A DNA stretch of 64,000 bases from Gordonia amicalis NBRC 100051 = JCM 11271 (GCF_000332995.1 NZ_BANS01000007.1:1-64000), one strand, 5' to 3'; positions 9,809 through 19,516 are shown, numbered from the stretch's first letter. A program made the numbers and translations. Notes: generated by a model from the letters alone, not told the origin.

Positions 9809-11461
9809 CTACTTCTCCCAGCCGATGTCCTCGATCGGACCGATGTAGAACTGTCCCGCACCGTAATTGGCGAGATCTTCCTTCACCGCGACCATCGCCG
9901 GACCGTTGAAGAGCGGGAGGTTCGAGTACTGGGCGAATGCCTCGCGCTCGACCTTGTTCCCGGCCGCGATCTGGGACATCGGGTCGCCGATCCGTGCCAT
10001 CGCCCTGATCTGTGCGTCGAGTTGGGGAGTGCCGGCCCCGGCGGGGTTGAACTGCGAGTCGCTGCACCACACCTGGCAGAAGTAGGCCATGCCGAACGGA
10101 TCGCTCGAGGAGAAGCCCATCATGAACAGGTCGAACTCCTTGTTCACCACGACGGCGGAGAAATCCGACGGGGGACGTTGTTGCACCACGAGATCGACGC
10201 CGACCTTGCCCAGGATCGCCTGGAGCGCCCGTGACAGGTTGGCGCCGGTTGCGTCGTCGCCGACGTTGGGCAACACCAGCGACAGCCGTTTGCCGTTCTT
10301 CTCGCGGATACCGTCCCCGCCCTCACGCCACCCGGCTTCCTCCAGCAGCGCCGCCGCCTTGCCCGGATCGTAGGACACCACCCCCGCGAGGTTGTCCTCA
10401 TACCCCGGCTGGAAGGGGTAGAGCGACAGCGAACCGGGGAGTTCCTCGGTGTAGTTCAAACCGGTGAACCGGATGCGCGCCAGGGTCTGCCGGTCGATCG
10501 CGGCGAACACCGCCTCTCGGACGACGCGGTCGGACAGTATCGGCGCATCGAGATTCAGTACGAGCAGCGCCTGCTGCGGCGACGCAGCGGTCCGGATGTC
10601 GATGCCGTTCATCGTGAGCACCCGCGCACGCGCGTCCTTGGCCGCCACCCCGGTCGCGTCGATCTCGCCGTTCTGGAAAGCATTGAGTGCCGCCTGCGAC
10701 TCCATCTGCCGGAAGATCCGGCGGTCGAGTTTGCCGGGCCTCCCCCACCACTTCGGATTGCGTTCGAAGACGACGGTCCCGTTGTCGGCGTCATACGAGG
10801 AGACCGTGTACGGTCCTGCACCCCACTCCGGATGCGGTTGCCGCACATAACCTTCGTTGTACACCTCGGGCGAGGTGGCCTTCGGATGGAGCACGACGTT
10901 GAACAAGCCGTCCGGCCAGGCGTAGACGCCGTCGAAGCGCACGATGACCTCGCGGTCGTCGACCCCGCGGGTGACCGAGGCGATCTGGCTGTACCCGTCG
11001 GTGGAACTGACGATGTAGCGGTCGTCGACACCCCGACTGGTGCGCCACGTCTCGACGAAGGCGCGGTAATCGATCGGCGTGCCGTCGTTGAAGAACGCCT
11101 TCGGGTTGACCGTGTAGGTCACCACCGTGTTCCGGCCGACCGTCTCGGTACGGACGCCGGTGAGGTAGTCGGGATTCGGGGAGTACACGCCGTCGGGCGA
11201 GAAGTAGGCGAGCACCGGGTTGTACCAGCGCCACAGGGCCAGCGTGTAGGCGCTGGCATCTGCGTGGAAGGTGTTCCACTGGGGCGACACCTCGGTGATG
11301 GCCGTCGTGAGGCTGCCGCCGTCCTCGAGCTTCTCCCGGGGTTGCGGATTGAGCGAGGCCCCCTCGGTCTTCACCGCACCGCTGTCGACCGCTGCGCCGC
11401 AACCGGTCACGCAGGCGATGGTCATGAGCACCGCGGTGATGAACCGCCACCAGCGCCTCAC
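9809..11461 (-). CDS. oppA: Oligopeptide ABC transporter substrate-binding lipoprotein (OppA/DppA family)
   Basis: A GTG at 11461 overlaps the stop of the upstream ATPase gene (GTGA) and has an AGGTGGAG site. It gives a 550-residue protein with a short signal peptide and lipobox V-T-G-C (Cys21). An ATG at 11485 would add eight residues inside the ATPase gene. The mature part is a family-5 extracellular solute-binding protein with blocks such as TYTVNPKAFFNDGTPIDYRAFVETW and YDPGKAAALLEEAGW. It captures peptides outside the membrane for the permease. The gene order B-C-D-A with one double ATPase matches the M. tuberculosis oppBCDA operon, and the symbol is given on that basis. Confidence 0.88.
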   Translation of the reverse strand: MRRWWRFITAVLMTIACVTGCGAAVDSGAVKTEGASLNPQPREKLEDGGSLTTAITEVSPQWNTFHADASAYTLALWRWYNPVLAYFSPDGVYSPNPDYLTGVRTETVGRNTVVTYTVNPKAFFNDGTPIDYRAFVETWRTSRGVDDRYIVSSTDGYSQIASVTRGVDDREVIVRFDGVYAWPDGLFNVVLHPKATSPEVYNEGYVRQPHPEWGAGPYTVSSYDADNGTVVFERNPKWWGRPGKLDRRIFRQMESQAALNAFQNGEIDATGVAAKDARARVLTMNGIDIRTAASPQQALLVLNLDAPILSDRVVREAVFAAIDRQTLARIRFTGLNYTEELPGSLSLYPFQPGYEDNLAGVVSYDPGKAAALLEEAGWREGGDGIREKNGKRLSLVLPNVGDDATGANLSRALQAILGKVGVDLVVQQRPPSDFSAVVVNKEFDLFMMGFSSSDPFGMAYFCQVWCSDSQFNPAGAGTPQLDAQIRAMARIGDPMSQIAAGNKVEREAFAQYSNLPLFNGPAMVAVKEDLANYGAGQFYIGPIEDIGWEK

Positions 11462-13533
11462 TGCTCCACCTCCAGGAAGTGGCATGCCGCTCGGTGGTCG
11501 CCGCGAACAACACCTTCACGGTTCGCCGGCCGTAGCCGGGGAACGACGGTGCGGCACCGCTCGCGACGTTCGTCGTCGAGCTGCGCGTGCAACGGACAAC
11601 GACTCGTGAAGCTGCACCCGACGATGTCGTCTGTCGCGCTGGGTTGTTCGCCGGTCAGGACGATCCGCCGCCGTTCGCGTTCGACGCGCGGGTCGGGAAT
11701 CGGCACCGCCGACAGCAGCGCTCGCGTGTAGGGATGCGCGGGTTCGGCGAAGACCGCCTCGGTGGGTCCGGCCTCCACGATCACCCCCAGGTACATCACC
11801 GCGGTGCGGTCGGCGAGATGTCGCACCACGGAGAGATCGTGTGCGACAACCAGATAGGCGACATCACCGTCGGACTGCAGTCGCCGGATCAGATTGACGA
11901 CGTCCGCCTGCACCGAGACGTCGAGTGCCGACAGCGGTTCGTCGAGGATGATCAGGTCGGGGTCGGTGGCCAGTGCCCGCGCGATGGCGAGCCGTTGTCT
12001 CTGACCACCGGAGAAGGCGGCGGGGAAACGGTCGGCGTGAACAGGGTCGAGCCCGACCCGCCGCATGAGGCCCGTCACCTTCTCCTCCGCCTCCGCCTTC
12101 GGGATCCCCAATGCCCGAAGCGGTTCGGCGATGAGGTCGAAGGCGGTGAACCTCGGGTCGAGCGCATCCGACGGATCCTGGAAGACGATCGACGCCCGCT
12201 GCCGCAGCGCGCGCGCCTCCCGCGCGCGGACCGCCGCCGGATCCACCCCGCCGATCCGGACGACGCCCTTCGGCTGTGCGAAGTCCATGATCTCCAGTAG
12301 GGTCGTCGACTTGCCACTGCCCGATTCCCCGACGAGTGCCATCGACTCGCCGCGTCGGATGTCGAAGCTGATGCCGTTGACCGCCCGCACCGATCCCACT
12401 CGCCGCTTGAGGAAACCACTGGTCAGCGGGAAGACCTTCGTCATGTCCACCACGTCGAGGACGGTCGGCCGCTCCACCCGCTCGATCGCGGCCACCGACG
12501 TCACCGGCACGTCGGGCAGCGGGAACACCGGCTCACCGTCGATCCGGCCGTCGGCATCGATCTCCCGGGCGCGGACGCAGGCCACCCCGTGGTCGCCGCT
12601 CAGCTCCGCCAGGGCCGGCTCGGCCCGACCGCAGTCGTCGATCGCGACCGGACACCGTGGCATGAACTGACATCGGTCCTGTACGTCGATGAGGACCGGT
12701 GGCGACCCCGGGATCGGGATCAACGCGTCGGTCCGCCGGTCCACGCGCGGCACGGCCCCCAGCAACCCGATGGTGTACGGCATGCGCGGCCCGCCGAAGA
12801 GCGTGTCGACGTCGGCGGTCTCCACCGACCGGCCGGCATACATGACCACGACGTCGTCGGCATGGCCCGCGACGACGCCGAGATCGTGCGTGATCAACAG
12901 CATCGCGGCACCGGTCTCCCGGCGCGCGGTGGCGAGCAGGTCGAGGATCTGGGCCTGGATGGTCACGTCCAGGGCGGTGGTCGGTTCGTCGGCGATGATC
13001 ACCGACGGGTCGTTGGCGATCGCCATCGCGATCATCACGCGCTGACGCATCCCGCCGGACAACTCGTGCGGAAAGGCCTTCGCGCGGCGTCCCGGATCGG
13101 CGATGCCGACCAGGTCGAGCAACTCGACCGACCGCGCCCAGGCCGCCTTGGCGGTGACCGACTGGTGGGCCCGCAGCGCCTCGGAGATCTGCGCACCCAC
13201 CGTGAACACCGGGGTCAGCGACGACAACGGGTCCTGGAAGACCATCGCGATCTCCGAACCCCGGACCGCCGACATCTGCTTGTCCGACAACCCGATCAGC
13301 TCCCGGTCCCGCAGGACGACCGATCCGCTGACGTGCGCGGAGTCCGGCAGCAGTCCCAGGACCGCCAGTGCCGACACCGATTTCCCCGATCCCGATTCGC
13401 CGACGATGGCCGTGGTCCGGCCGGGTCGCAGGTCGAAGTCGAGACCGCGGACGGCGTCGACGACCCCGGCCTCGCTGCCGAAATCCACTCTCAGGTCACG
13501 GACCATCAGCACCGCGTCGGACCGGCTCGTCAT
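11458..13533 (-). CDS. oppD: Oligopeptide ABC transporter double ATPase (OppD-OppF fusion type)
   Basis: This 691-residue protein contains two complete ABC ATPase domains. The first has Walker A GESGSGKS at residues 45-52 and signature LSGGMRQR near 157. The second has Walker A GESGSGKS near residue 400 and signature FSGGQRQR near 505. Each domain is followed by the oligopeptide-transporter C-terminal extension with conserved cysteines (C-x-F-M-P-R-C and C-x-F-T-S-R-C). It powers peptide uptake through OppB/OppC. The ATG at 13533 overlaps the oppC stop by 4 bp, so the operon is translationally coupled. Confidence 0.93.
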   Translation of the reverse strand: MTSRSDAVLMVRDLRVDFGSEAGVVDAVRGLDFDLRPGRTTAIVGESGSGKSVSALAVLGLLPDSAHVSGSVVLRDRELIGLSDKQMSAVRGSEIAMVFQDPLSSLTPVFTVGAQISEALRAHQSVTAKAAWARSVELLDLVGIADPGRRAKAFPHELSGGMRQRVMIAMAIANDPSVIIADEPTTALDVTIQAQILDLLATARRETGAAMLLITHDLGVVAGHADDVVVMYAGRSVETADVDTLFGGPRMPYTIGLLGAVPRVDRRTDALIPIPGSPPVLIDVQDRCQFMPRCPVAIDDCGRAEPALAELSGDHGVACVRAREIDADGRIDGEPVFPLPDVPVTSVAAIERVERPTVLDVVDMTKVFPLTSGFLKRRVGSVRAVNGISFDIRRGESMALVGESGSGKSTTLLEIMDFAQPKGVVRIGGVDPAAVRAREARALRQRASIVFQDPSDALDPRFTAFDLIAEPLRALGIPKAEAEEKVTGLMRRVGLDPVHADRFPAAFSGGQRQRLAIARALATDPDLIILDEPLSALDVSVQADVVNLIRRLQSDGDVAYLVVAHDLSVVRHLADRTAVMYLGVIVEAGPTEAVFAEPAHPYTRALLSAVPIPDPRVERERRRIVLTGEQPSATDDIVGCSFTSRCPLHAQLDDERRERCRTVVPRLRPANREGVVRGDHRAACHFLEVEQ

Positions 13534-14528
13534 CGGCGGGTACCTCCACTCGACGTCGGGTCGAAGGCGTCGCGCAGACCGTCGGCGATGAGCGCCATCG
13601 ACACCGTCAGGAGCGCAAGCACGGCGGCGGGGAACCAGAACAACCACGGTGACGCGGCGAGGGTCCCGGCACCCGCCTGCAGGAGCGAGCCCAGGGTGAC
13701 GTCGGGGATCTTCACCCCGAATCCGAGGAACGACAGCCCCGTCTCGGCGAGCACGGCCGCCACCACGCCGAGTGCGAAGTTGATCACCAGCAACGACGCG
13801 ATGTTGGGCAGGATGTGCCGCAGGATGATCGCCGGCGGGGACACCCCCAGATACTTTGCTGCGGTGACGTAGTCGCGCTCCCGGACGGTCACCGCCAGCG
13901 AGTGGATCACGCGCGCGAGCATCATCCACCCGAATGCGATGAGCACGACGATCAGCCACCGCCAGTCGCCACCGGTGCTGTTCGAGACCAGGGCGAGGAT
14001 GAGGAACGTGGGCACCACGAGCAGCAGGTAGACGACACCCAGGATGACGCGCTGTACCCAACCGCCGAAATAGGCCGCGATCCCGCCGAGGAACGCGGCG
14101 ATCGCGGTCGTCCCGATCGACACGGTCAGCGCGATCGTCAACGAGCGCTGGAGTCCGTGCACCACTTGCGCATACAGGTCGTTGCCGGCGTCGTTGGTGC
14201 CGAACCAGTGGGCGCCCTCTGCTCCTTGCGTCGACGGGGGGAAGCCGATGGCCAGGAAATCGGTGTCGGTGTAGGTGTAGGCGGTGAACAGCCCGCCGAA
14301 CACGGCGAAGAAGACGAGCAGGACGAACATGACCAGGCCCAGCATCGCGGAACGGTTGCGCGCGTATCGCTTGGCGAAGATCACGGCCCGGCCGGTACGA
14401 CGCCTCGCCAGCGGCGCCGACGCGGTGTCCGACTCGTCGAGGAGACCGCCGGTCTCGCCCATGATCGGGGCGGTGGCATCGAGGTGCCCGGACTGCGGTC
14501 CGCGCGGTTCGGGTGGCATCATCGCCAT
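13530..14528 (-). CDS. oppC: Oligopeptide ABC transporter permease OppC
   Basis: The 332-residue membrane protein has a cytoplasmic N-terminal extension of about 55 residues, a first membrane segment and a periplasmic loop ending in HWFGTNDAGNDLYAQV, the hallmark of DppC/OppC permeases. Membrane segments follow with the cytoplasmic EAA loop around REREYVTAAKYLGVSPPAIILRHILPN. It pairs with OppB to form the channel. The oppB stop lies one base before its start codon, and it overlaps the ATPase start. The start could be the ATG at 14528 or the one two codons later. Confidence 0.92.
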   Translation of the reverse strand: MAMMPPEPRGPQSGHLDATAPIMGETGGLLDESDTASAPLARRRTGRAVIFAKRYARNRSAMLGLVMFVLLVFFAVFGGLFTAYTYTDTDFLAIGFPPSTQGAEGAHWFGTNDAGNDLYAQVVHGLQRSLTIALTVSIGTTAIAAFLGGIAAYFGGWVQRVILGVVYLLLVVPTFLILALVSNSTGGDWRWLIVVLIAFGWMMLARVIHSLAVTVRERDYVTAAKYLGVSPPAIILRHILPNIASLLVINFALGVVAAVLAETGLSFLGFGVKIPDVTLGSLLQAGAGTLAASPWLFWFPAAVLALLTVSMALIADGLRDAFDPTSSGGTRR

Positions 14529-14529
14529 C

Positions 14530-15513
14530 TCAGCTCACCCGCACTCTCGGATCGAGATAGACGACCGCGAGGTCGGCGAGGATCGCACCGACCGCGGTCG
14601 CCAGCGCACCGAATGCGGCGACCGCGACGACACCGTGGATGTCGTTGGTGTTGATCGAGGTGACGAAGTACCGGCCCATCCCCTCCCAGCCGAAGATGGT
14701 CTCGGTGAGGACCGCGCCGGTGAACACCGCCGGGATCGCGAAGGCGATACCGACGGCCACCGGGATGATGGCCGTGCGCAACGCATGTCGTCGCACTGCC
14801 ACGCCGCGGGTGAGTCCCTTGGCACGTGCGGTTCGTACGTAGTCGGCGTTGATGGTGTCGAGCACCATCGACCGCTGCAGGAGATGCAGTCCCGCGTACT
14901 GGATCACGACCAGGGTGATGGTCGGCAGGATGAGGTGTTGAATGCGATCCAGCAGCACCGGGAAGAACCCCTCGACACCCACGCTGGACGCCCCGGAGAC
15001 GAACACGACGCTGTGGCCGAGGGATTGATTGAGTGAGATGGCGACCAGCACGATCCCCAGGCCGACAACGGGAACCGGCAGGTTGATCATCGCGATCGAG
15101 ATGAACTGCCAGGCGCGGTCGGCGAGCTTGTACTGCCGGAGGGCGGTGTAGACGCCCAGGGCTATGCCGAGAAGGGTGGAGATGATGGTGGCCGCGGCCA
15201 GGAGCTGCACCGAGGAGACCAGGCGGAAGCCGATCTCGGCGTTGACGCTCTCGCCCACGGGAGTCGACCCCCAATCCCAGTGCAACACCACGCCCGTCAG
15301 CCAGTTCCACCAACGTTCGACCAGCGGGGTCTTGTCGTTGAGGTTGTGGGAGGACAGCGTGGCGTCGACGACGCTCTCCGGCAACGGCGGTCGCCGGATC
15401 GCGTAGTTGGATCGCGGGTCGAGAAACCAAGTGGCCAGGAAGTAGGTCAGATTGGTCGCGATGAAGACGAGGACAGCCCAGGCCGCGATGCGTTTGCAGA
15501 GGTATCCGATCAC
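14530..15513 (-). CDS. oppB: Oligopeptide ABC transporter permease OppB
   Basis: The 327-residue protein has the OppB/DppB plan: an N-terminal membrane segment (YLCKRIAAWAVLVFIATNLTYFLATW), a long periplasmic loop and a block of membrane segments. The EAA loop is in DYVRTARAKGLTRGVAVRRHALRTAIIPV. It ends with a short tail typical of the family (YLDPRVRVS). It is the first gene of the four-gene operon. The gap to the SHOCT gene upstream is only 48 bp, so either a promoter lies there or read-through occurs. Confidence 0.92.
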   Translation of the reverse strand: MIGYLCKRIAAWAVLVFIATNLTYFLATWFLDPRSNYAIRRPPLPESVVDATLSSHNLNDKTPLVERWWNWLTGVVLHWDWGSTPVGESVNAEIGFRLVSSVQLLAAATIISTLLGIALGVYTALRQYKLADRAWQFISIAMINLPVPVVGLGIVLVAISLNQSLGHSVVFVSGASSVGVEGFFPVLLDRIQHLILPTITLVVIQYAGLHLLQRSMVLDTINADYVRTARAKGLTRGVAVRRHALRTAIIPVAVGIAFAIPAVFTGAVLTETIFGWEGMGRYFVTSINTNDIHGVVAVAAFGALATAVGAILADLAVVYLDPRVRVS

Positions 15514-15561
15514 CGCGGCTCCAGGTCGTCGTCAGGCCGGCTTCACCGACCGCATCGTGAC

Positions 15562-15951
15562 TCAGGCAGCTCCGCCGAGTGCCTTCGACTTGAGGTGTTC
15601 GAACTCCTGCGGGGTGATGGTACCGGAGTCCAGGAGAGCCTTCGCCTCCGTGATCTGCTGGGTCGGAGAGGTTCCCGCAACCGACTTGATGTACTCGTCG
15701 GAGGCCTGCTTGGCCTCCGTGTAGGCCTCGCGCTGACGCTCGGCCATGCCCTTGCCCTTCGCGAGCAGGTACACGATGGCCGTGATGTACGGGAAGATGA
15801 TCAGGAAGACCACCCAGGCGGCCTTCTGCCAGCCCGATGCCTTCTTGTCACGGAACAGGTCGGTGATGATGTGCCACAGGACGATCAGGTACGCGACGAA
15901 CGCGAAGATGACGACTGTGTACCAGATGAAATCCCAGAATGAGTCCCACAT
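15562..15951 (-). CDS. Two-TM membrane protein with PLDc_N-like and SHOCT domains
   Basis: The ATG at 15951 gives 129 residues. The first 65 contain two hydrophobic segments separated by a WHIITDLFRDKKASGWQK loop, as in phospholipase-D-nuclease N-terminal (PLDc_N) membrane proteins. A charged linker follows, and the last 35 residues form a SHOCT domain: ITEAKALLDSGTITPQEFEHLKSKAL. Such proteins are common in actinobacteria and have no firm function. SHOCT motifs are thought to mediate oligomerisation. A longer start at 16026 adds residues with no family match. The next gene downstream is oppB. Confidence 0.85.
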   Translation of the reverse strand: MWDSFWDFIWYTVVIFAFVAYLIVLWHIITDLFRDKKASGWQKAAWVVFLIIFPYITAIVYLLAKGKGMAERQREAYTEAKQASDEYIKSVAGTSPTQQITEAKALLDSGTITPQEFEHLKSKALGGAA

Positions 15952-16145
15952 TGAAGGTCTCCCGTTTCTAGAAGAAAAGGACCATGCCGAATGGTCCCCT
16001 GACGAATAGAAGCATGTCACAGCCATACCCTCGGCATCGCGCTGTCAGGCCAAAGTGGCCGTGAGAAGTAGTAGCACGTCCCCCAGGCATGCACCGTTTG
16101 CCGCTTATACGAAGTTGTGCCACGAACCGACAAAAGAGAGACGAG

Positions 16146-17201
16146 ATGGAATCGCAAACGGCCACGCATGAACTCGAGTTGGGCTTGGACACCTTCGGCG
16201 ACATCACCGCCGAGCCCGATGGCACTCCGCGATCGGACGCACAGACCCTGCGGGACGTACTCGAGCAGGCGATCCTGGCCGACGAGGTCGGCGTCGACTT
16301 CCTCGGTGTCGGTGAGCATCACCGCTCCGACTACTCCGTATCCGCACCCGAGGTCGTGCTCGGCGCCATCGCCGCCCGCACCAGCCGGATCCGCCTCGGC
16401 TCGGCCGTGACCGTGCTGAGCTCGGACGATCCCATCCGCGTGTTCGAGCGGTTCTCGACCGTCGACGCGCTGTCCTCGGGCCGTGCCGAGGTGATCCTCG
16501 GCCGCGGTTCGTTCACCGAGTCGTTCCCGCTCTTCGGTTACGACCTCTCCGACTACGAGGAACTGTTCACCGACAAGCTCGCGCTCTTCGCCGAACTGCG
16601 CACCGGCAAGCCGGTCACCTGGTCCGGCTCGACGCGGGGTCCCTTGCGTGCTCAGCCGGTGTACCCGCAGCTCGAGAGCCCGCCGCTACCCACCTGGATC
16701 GCAGTGGGCGGCAGCCCCGAATCCGTGGTACGCGCAGCGTCGTACGGGCTTCCGCTGATGCTCGCCATCATCGGCGGTGACCCGGTGCGCTTCCGCCCCT
16801 ACGTCGACCTCTACCACCGTGCGCTCGCCGAGATGGAGCAGGACGTACTTCCGGTCGGCGTGCACTGCCCGGGCCATGTCGCCGACACCGACGCACAGGC
16901 ACGCGACGAGTTGTGGCCGCACTACCGCGGGTACGTGGCGCGGATCGGACGCGAACGGGGGTGGCCGCCGCCCACCCGGATCGACTTCGAGCGGTCGACG
17001 GGCCCCGACGGTGCGCTGTTCGTCGGGTCGCCGGAAACCGTCGCACGCAAGATCGCCTCGACGTCGAAGGCTCTCGGGCTGAGTCGTTTCGACATGAAGT
17101 ACTCCCACGGAACCCTGGGCCATGCCGAGCAGATGCGCAGCATCGAACTCTATGGCACCCGAGTGATCCCACGGGTCCGCGAGCTGCTCGCCGAGGGGTG
17201 A
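16146..17201 (+). CDS. LLM-class (luciferase-like) flavin-dependent oxidoreductase
   Basis: The 351-residue TIM-barrel protein matches F420/FMN luciferase-like monooxygenases. Conserved blocks are DFLGVGEHHRSDYSVSAPEVVLGAIAARTSRIRLGSAVTVLSSDDPIRVFERFSTVD near residues 44-100, the RAEVILGRGSFTESFPLFG segment, and the C-terminal GSPETVARKI...SRFDMKYSHG block. The ATG at 16146 follows an AGAGAG site; the upstream in-frame extension looks non-coding. The substrate is unknown. It converges on egtD with a 3-bp gap. No cofactor choice can be made from sequence alone. Confidence 0.88.
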   Translation: MESQTATHELELGLDTFGDITAEPDGTPRSDAQTLRDVLEQAILADEVGVDFLGVGEHHRSDYSVSAPEVVLGAIAARTSRIRLGSAVTVLSSDDPIRVFERFSTVDALSSGRAEVILGRGSFTESFPLFGYDLSDYEELFTDKLALFAELRTGKPVTWSGSTRGPLRAQPVYPQLESPPLPTWIAVGGSPESVVRAASYGLPLMLAIIGGDPVRFRPYVDLYHRALAEMEQDVLPVGVHCPGHVADTDAQARDELWPHYRGYVARIGRERGWPPPTRIDFERSTGPDGALFVGSPETVARKIASTSKALGLSRFDMKYSHGTLGHAEQMRSIELYGTRVIPRVRELLAEG

Positions 17202-17204
17202 TCG

Positions 17205-18215
17205 TCAGCGTCGGCTCAGAGTGAGCGCGAAATCCCCGGCCGGGTCGGTCCACACGGTGACCACCTGCAGTCCGGCGGACTCGAGTTCGTCGCGGAGTGC
17301 ATCCGGCTCGAACTTCGTACTGATCTCGGTGTGGACCTCGGCGCCGGCAGGCAGCCGCCAGGCTCGGCCCAGGACCTCGAAGTACGCGTCGATGTCCCGC
17401 CGGGCACGCAGCCACATCTCGATGCGATGTTCGCCCGGGTTCCAGCGCGCGATGTGTTCGAAGTCGTCCGCATACAGTCCGCGGGCATCCAGTCCCGTCC
17501 GCAGGACCTCGATGAGGTTGCGGTTGAAATCGGCTGTGACGCCCGCCTTGTCGTCATAGGCGGCCACGAGTCGGCCGGTGTCCTTGACGAGGTCGGTACC
17601 GAGCAGGAAGAAGTCACCGGGCGAGAGCGCCTTCGCCAGACCCTGATAGAACTCGCGCCGCGCCTCGGGATTGAAGTTCCCGATGGTGCCACCGAGGAAC
17701 ACCGCGAGGCGGGCGCCGTCGGCGTCGGGGAGATGGAGGTCGGGTTCGGTGAAGTCCGCGCCCAATGGGACGATCTCGACGCCCGGATAGTCGGCGGACA
17801 GCACATCGGCTGTGGTCGTGAGCATCTCGGAGCTGACATCCACGGGAACGTAGGTGAACCGCCCGGAGTCGGGGGTGGCGGCACTGAACGCGTCGAGCAG
17901 CAACCTGGTCTTGGTGGAGGTGCCCGAACCCAACTCGACCATCACTTCGGCATGCGTGGCCGCCACGATGTCGGCCGAATGCTCACGCAGGATCGCGGTC
18001 TCGCGACGCGTCGGATAGTACTCGGGAAGCCGGGTGATCTCATCGAAGAGCCGGCTTCCGCGCTCATCGTAGAGCCACTTGGTCGGCAGCGTCGGCGGGT
18101 CCTGCCACAGACCCCAAAGCGCGTCCGCGGCAAGTCCTGTCGTCGCCTTCTCGACTTCGGTACGCGTGTCGTCGCGCTCGGATGTCCTGGGCTGCGCTTC
18201 GCGCTCGGGAGTCAT
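17205..18215 (-). CDS. egtD: L-histidine N(alpha)-methyltransferase EgtD
   Basis: The ATG at 18215 overlaps the egtB stop (ATGA) and gives 336 residues. EgtD-family blocks are present: LPEYYPTRRETAILREHSADIV, MVELGSGTSTKTRLLLDAF (SAM site), FLGGTIGNFNPEARREFY and LLLGTDLVKD. EgtD trimethylates histidine to hercynine, the first committed step of ergothioneine synthesis. The order egtB-egtD on one transcript fits the pathway. In mycobacteria egtC lies between egtB and egtD and is missing here. Confidence 0.95.
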   Translation of the reverse strand: MTPEREAQPRTSERDDTRTEVEKATTGLAADALWGLWQDPPTLPTKWLYDERGSRLFDEITRLPEYYPTRRETAILREHSADIVAATHAEVMVELGSGTSTKTRLLLDAFSAATPDSGRFTYVPVDVSSEMLTTTADVLSADYPGVEIVPLGADFTEPDLHLPDADGARLAVFLGGTIGNFNPEARREFYQGLAKALSPGDFFLLGTDLVKDTGRLVAAYDDKAGVTADFNRNLIEVLRTGLDARGLYADDFEHIARWNPGEHRIEMWLRARRDIDAYFEVLGRAWRLPAGAEVHTEISTKFEPDALRDELESAGLQVVTVWTDPAGDFALTLSRR

Positions 18216-19516
18216 CGAGCGAGCCGCAGTCCCGAGAACACCCACCGCGACGCAGCGGGAAAGAAATTGCGGTAGGTGATCCGCTCATGCCCCGGCGGCG
18301 TCACCGCGCTCGCGCCACGCAGGACGTGCTGGTCGGACATGAACTTTCCGTTGTACTCACCGACGGCCCCGTTCGCCGGGACGAATCCCGGATAGGGCAG
18401 ATGCGCGCTCGCCGTCCACTCCCACACGTCACCGACCATCGCGGTGCCGGCCCGGCCGGGGTGACATCGGCCGGGATCGAGAAGCCGGCCCCGCGCGTCG
18501 CCGAGTGTTCCGGCCGCGACCTCCCATTCGAATTCGGTGGGCAGTCGGGCGCCGGCCCAGCGGGCGTAGGCGTCGGCCTCGTAGAAGGACACGTGGGTCA
18601 CCGGCTCGTCGGGCACGACGGGCCGGCGTCCGGAGAGGGTGAAGGTGGTCCACCCACCGTCCTCTTCGCGCCAGTAACCCGGCGCATGCCAATCGGTTTC
18701 GTGGATCTTCGCCCACCCGTCGGAGAGCCAGAGCTCGTGGCGCCGATATCCGTCGTCGGCCATGAACTCCAGCCAGCCGGCGTTGGTCACCAGCCGATCG
18801 GACACCGCGAAGTCCTCGAGGTGGACCCGGTGGCGGGGGCCCTCGTTGTCGTAGGAGAATCCACTTCCGACAGCGCCGATCTCGTGCACCCCACCGGAGA
18901 ACTCCCGCCAGCCGAGCGGCGCGGACCGCCCGGGCACGTCGGGCTCCCGGTCGACGTAGACCGGCCCGAACGCATGCGTCGAGAACAGGTGCTTGATGTC
19001 CATCAGCAGCAACTCCTGGTGCTGCTGTTCGTGGTTGCAGCCGAGCTCGACCAATTCGAGCGCCGCGTCGTCGAATCGCCCGGCCTCGAGAGCCTCGACC
19101 ATCGCTGCGTCGACGTGCTCGCGATAGCGTGTCACGTCGCGTACGCCCGGTCGCGTGACGAGACCGCGATCGGGGCGCGGATGTCGTTCTCCCACCGTTT
19201 CGTAGTAGCTGTTGAACAGGTACCGGAAGGTCTCGTCGTACACGACATAGTCCGGGTTCTGACGGAGGATGAACTCCTCGAAAAACCAGGTGACATGCGC
19301 CCGATGCCATTTCGCGGGACTCGCCTCGGTCATCGACTGCGGCGTCTGGTCTTCAGGTGAGAGTCGTTCGGCGAGAGCATCGGTCAGCGACCGCACCTCG
19401 AGAAACCGTCGGACGGTGTCGGGACCGTCCGCCGTGGCGACACCCGGAGGCCGGGCAACCGGGGACTCGGGATCTGATCTCGGGTCCGGGCGGACGGTGG
19501 ATTCGGTGATGCTCAC
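18212..19516 (-). CDS. egtB: Hercynine oxygenase (sulfoxide synthase) EgtB
   Basis: A GTG at 19516 with a GGGAGG site gives 434 residues, the usual EgtB length. The N-terminal DinB-like domain carries the iron ligands: the His in AKWHRAHVTWFFEEFIL and the HxxxHxE motif in CNHEQQHQELLLMDIKH. The C-terminal formylglycine-generating-like domain has WEWTASAHLPYPGF and VLRGASAVTPPGHERITYRNFF. EgtB joins hercynine to gamma-glutamylcysteine or cysteine with O2. It is co-transcribed with egtD. Which thiol donor it uses cannot be read from the sequence by eye. Confidence 0.95.
   Translation of the reverse strand: MSITESTVRPDPRSDPESPVARPPGVATADGPDTVRRFLEVRSLTDALAERLSPEDQTPQSMTEASPAKWHRAHVTWFFEEFILRQNPDYVVYDETFRYLFNSYYETVGERHPRPDRGLVTRPGVRDVTRYREHVDAAMVEALEAGRFDDAALELVELGCNHEQQHQELLLMDIKHLFSTHAFGPVYVDREPDVPGRSAPLGWREFSGGVHEIGAVGSGFSYDNEGPRHRVHLEDFAVSDRLVTNAGWLEFMADDGYRRHELWLSDGWAKIHETDWHAPGYWREEDGGWTTFTLSGRRPVVPDEPVTHVSFYEADAYARWAGARLPTEFEWEVAAGTLGDARGRLLDPGRCHPGRAGTAMVGDVWEWTASAHLPYPGFVPANGAVGEYNGKFMSDQHVLRGASAVTPPGHERITYRNFFPAASRWVFSGLRLAR

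Noticed and set aside
11461-11485. ATG at 11485 as the oppA start
   Set aside because: It lies inside oppD. The GTG at 11461 has a better ribosome site, GTGA coupling and an ideal signal peptide.
16106-16118. TATACGAAGTTGT, close to one arm of a loxP site
   Set aside because: Only one arm is present, with no spacer or inverted partner, so it is a chance match near a likely -10 element.
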